A stretch of 64,000 bases of DNA, taken from positions 241,649 to 305,648 of the forward strand of contig NZ_FKBS01000017.1 in NCBI RefSeq assembly GCF_900078315.1. The letters are read 5' to 3'. The position numbers and the translations under genes are program-made. This DNA comes from Bordetella ansorpii (lineage in GTDB: Bacteria > Pseudomonadota > Gammaproteobacteria > Burkholderiales > Burkholderiaceae_B). The notes beneath the pieces were generated by a model. It worked only from the letters and a program-made list of their open reading frames with translations, did not search any database and had not been told where the DNA came from. Of the stretch, positions 61,984 through 64,000 are shown piece by piece (position 1 is the first letter of the stretch; every line of letters starts with the position of its first letter).

Positions 61984-63450
61984 TCAACCCGGCATGGCCG
62001 CCATGGTCTGCGCCACGGCCGCGGTCAGCTTCTTGCCATAGGGCACGTGCAGGAATTCGTTGGGACCGTGCGCGTTCGAACGCGGGCCCAGCACGCCGCA
62101 CACCATGAACTGCGCCTTCGGAAAGCCCTTCTGCAGCATGCTCATCAGCGGAATGGTGCCGCCCTGCCCGATGTAGCCGCACGGCGCGCCGTAGTACTGC
62201 TGCGAAGCCTTGTCCAAGGCATCGGACAGCCATTGCGCCGAGGTCGGCGCGTTCCAGCCGGTGGCCGAGCCCTCGCGGGGGTTGAAGATCACCTTGGCGT
62301 TGTAGGGCGCATCGGCTTCCAGCAATGCCTTGATCTCTTCGGCAGCGGCTACGGCATCGACCAGCGGCGGCAGGCGCAGCGACAGCTTGAACGCGGTACG
62401 CGGACGCAGCACGTTGCCCGCCGACGACAACGGCGGCAGGCCTTCGGCGCCGGTCACCGACAGCGTCGGACGCCAGGTGCGGTTCAGCAGCGCTTCTTCC
62501 GGTTCGGTGGTCATGGGCAGCACGAAGCCGCCCTCGGCGCCGCAGCTCCACGGAAACCGGCGCCACACCTCGTCGCCCAGGATCTTGGCGGTGGCGTGCA
62601 CCTGCTCGATACGGTCGGCGGGAATCTCGCAATGCAGGCTTTGCGGCAGCAGGCGGCCGGTGGCGCTGTCTTCCAGGCGGTCCAGCAGATGGCGCAGGAT
62701 GCGGAACGACGACGGCACCACGCCGCTGGAGTCGCCCGAATGCACGCCCTCGTCCAGCACCTGCACTTCCAGCGTGCCGGCCACCATGCCGCGCAGCGAG
62801 GTGGTCATCCACAGCTGGTCGTAATTGCCCGCGCCCGAATCCAGGCACACCACCAGGGCCACGTTGCCCAGGCGGTCGCGCAGCGCATCGACGTAAGGCA
62901 GCAGGTCGTAGCTGCCCGACTCTTCACAGGTCTCGATGATGCCCACGCAGCGCGGGCGCGGCACGCTCTGCTTGTCCAGCGCCATGATGGCGGTCAGCGA
63001 GGCGTACACGGCATAGCCGTCGTCGGCGCCGCCGCGGCCATACAGCTTGCCGTTCTCGTACTTGGGCGTCCACGGGCCCAGGTCGTGGCGCCAGCCCGAG
63101 AATTCCGGCTGCTTGTCCAGGTGGCCGTACAGCAGCACGGTGTCGCCGTTGTCGGCGCGGGTGGCCGGCGCGTCGAAGAAGATCACCGGCGTGCGGCCCG
63201 GCAGGCGGATCACTTCCAGCTTCAGGCCGCGCACTTTCTGCGACTCGACCCAATGGGCCGCGTCGCGCACCACGCGGTCGATGTAGGCGTTCTTCTCCCA
63301 ATCGGCGTCGAAGGCCGGGCTCTTGGCGGGAATGGCGATGTAGTCGGTCAGCGCGGGGATGATGCGGCTGTCCCACATGTCATCGACGAAAGCCTGCAGG
63401 GATTGCGGGTCGAGGGGCGGCAGGGCTTCTTCGGGAATTCGGGCGTTCAT
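61984..63450 (-). CDS. M20-family metallopeptidase (dipeptidase-like)
   Basis: The protein has 488 residues. Zinc-site motifs are visible: VLLYGHLDKQPE (His, Asp), GRGGADDGYA (second Asp), ETCEESGS (general base and Glu ligand), CLDSGAGN, and a C-terminal GPRSNAHGPNEFLHV (last His). A dimerisation domain is inserted in the middle (GTLEVQVLDEGVHSGDSSGVVPSSF). The type resembles carnosinase/CNDP-like dipeptidases. The ATG at 63450 is preferred over an upstream ATG. No signal peptide, so it is cytoplasmic. It likely hydrolyses dipeptides or acylated amino acids. Confidence 0.92.
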   Translation of the reverse strand: MNARIPEEALPPLDPQSLQAFVDDMWDSRIIPALTDYIAIPAKSPAFDADWEKNAYIDRVVRDAAHWVESQKVRGLKLEVIRLPGRTPVIFFDAPATRADNGDTVLLYGHLDKQPEFSGWRHDLGPWTPKYENGKLYGRGGADDGYAVYASLTAIMALDKQSVPRPRCVGIIETCEESGSYDLLPYVDALRDRLGNVALVVCLDSGAGNYDQLWMTTSLRGMVAGTLEVQVLDEGVHSGDSSGVVPSSFRILRHLLDRLEDSATGRLLPQSLHCEIPADRIEQVHATAKILGDEVWRRFPWSCGAEGGFVLPMTTEPEEALLNRTWRPTLSVTGAEGLPPLSSAGNVLRPRTAFKLSLRLPPLVDAVAAAEEIKALLEADAPYNAKVIFNPREGSATGWNAPTSAQWLSDALDKASQQYYGAPCGYIGQGGTIPLMSMLQKGFPKAQFMVCGVLGPRSNAHGPNEFLHVPYGKKLTAAVAQTMAAMPG

Positions 63451-63580
63451 GGCGGCTCCGGCGTCGTGCAAGGGCGGAAAACGGCAATTTTATTACTACG
63501 CCAGCCGCCTGGGCGGCGATGCGTACCTTCATGCGTATCGCCTATCATCGTCGGTTATTCAATCGTCTTGCGACATCGCC

Positions 63581-64000
63581 ATGGCTTTCGTGAATTTGCG
63601 CCCGCTCGTCTCGCTTTGCCGTATCGCGGCGCTCGCTTTCACCTGTGCACTGACCCTGCTTCCCGCCGGCGCGCAGGCCCGGCAGGCGCCGGATCGCACC
63701 GTCGGCTCGCTGCGTTTCATCGGCGAACAGCGCCTGGCCCACAAGCAGCCCTTCCAGGACACCTCGGTAGGCGGCCTGTCGGGCATCGACTACGACCCAC
63801 GCAGCGGCACCTGGGTGATGATCAGCGACGACCGCTCCGACTTCGGTCCGGCGCGCTGGTATTCGGCCTGGCTGCGCTACGACGCACAGGGGTTCAACGG
63901 CATCGACCTGACCGGGATGACGCCTTTGCTGCGGCCCGATGGCACGCCTTATCCCAGCCGCCTGCTCGGTGGCCGCGTGCCGGATTCGGAATCGATACGC
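63581..64000 (+). CDS. Esterase-like phytase-domain protein, N-terminal part (runs off the window)
   Basis: The frame starts at the ATG at 63581 and runs to the right edge without a stop, giving 140 residues. A signal peptide ends at AGAQA near residue 32. The mature part, SLRFIGEQRLAHKQPFQDTSVGGLSGIDYDPRSGTWVMISDDRSDFGPARWY, split here only for reading, matches the opening beta-propeller blade of the esterase-like phytase domain. Such proteins are secreted and of unclear substrate. The C-terminal part lies outside the window. Confidence 0.8.
   Translation, partial: MAFVNLRPLVSLCRIAALAFTCALTLLPAGAQARQAPDRTVGSLRFIGEQRLAHKQPFQDTSVGGLSGIDYDPRSGTWVMISDDRSDFGPARWYSAWLRYDAQGFNGIDLTGMTPLLRPDGTPYPSRLLGGRVPDSESIR

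Overview
The window reads as a GC-rich chromosomal segment of a metabolically versatile betaproteobacterium, most likely a Burkholderiales/Alcaligenaceae member near Bordetella or Achromobacter. This placement is inferred from the base composition, the many LysR-type regulators, the NLPA- and Liv-type uptake operons, and the guaB-guaA layout. I see no rRNA, tRNA, CRISPR array, prophage or intact insertion sequence. Nearly all of the sequence is densely packed accessory metabolism, with housekeeping genes only near the right end.

Layout. 1-4245 (+): the end of a small lipoprotein, a hybrid PAS histidine kinase, a DUF1963 protein and a 2-keto-4-pentenoate hydratase-like protein. 4303-10923 (-): a tightly overlapped organosulfur operon with a MetNIQ-type ABC importer, two flavin-dependent LLM-class monooxygenases and an SfnB/DszC-like flavoprotein. 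11247-22297: short modules, most of them a regulator divergent from an oxidoreductase (MmyB-type HTH/epimerase, LysR/SDR twice, AraC plus LysE exporter), with DoxX, DUF1097 and lipocalin-like proteins. 22453-30468 (-): a seven-gene operon with a Liv-type importer, a class III CoA-transferase, a crotonase-fold enzyme and a class II (degradative) HMG-CoA reductase. A divergent GAF/PucR-type regulator lies at 30666-32735. I read this as uptake and breakdown of mevalonate or a related branched acid. 32807-37022 (-): a FecI-FecR-TonB receptor iron system with a Fur-like box upstream. 37212-41523: a MocR-type regulator with a repeated operator, then a periplasmic amidohydrolase with an unusual Cys/His-rich tail plus a DoxX membrane partner. 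41735-47377: a lipoprotein, SDR and F420-type NAD(P)-binding enzymes, a LysR regulator and a glutathione transferase.

47457-52145 is the most interesting block. A divergent MetF-like protein and a MetR-type LysR regulator face an FMN reductase, a DUF1852 protein (MesX) and a core-MetE protein (MesD). A perfect MetR box lies between the two transcripts. This matches the oxygen-requiring, folate-independent MesD/MesX methionine synthase, whose methyl donor is, as far as I know, unresolved. Here it is packaged with a flavin reductase and a folate-type reductase.

52234-64000: a hipBA toxin-antitoxin pair with a HipB-type operator, an OsmC-YcaO fusion protein, guaA and guaB, a SAM methyltransferase, a coiled-coil DUF1640-like protein, a DUF1415 protein, an M20 peptidase and the start of a secreted phytase-like esterase domain protein. 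Functions are assigned from protein motifs and family knowledge only; no database search was run.
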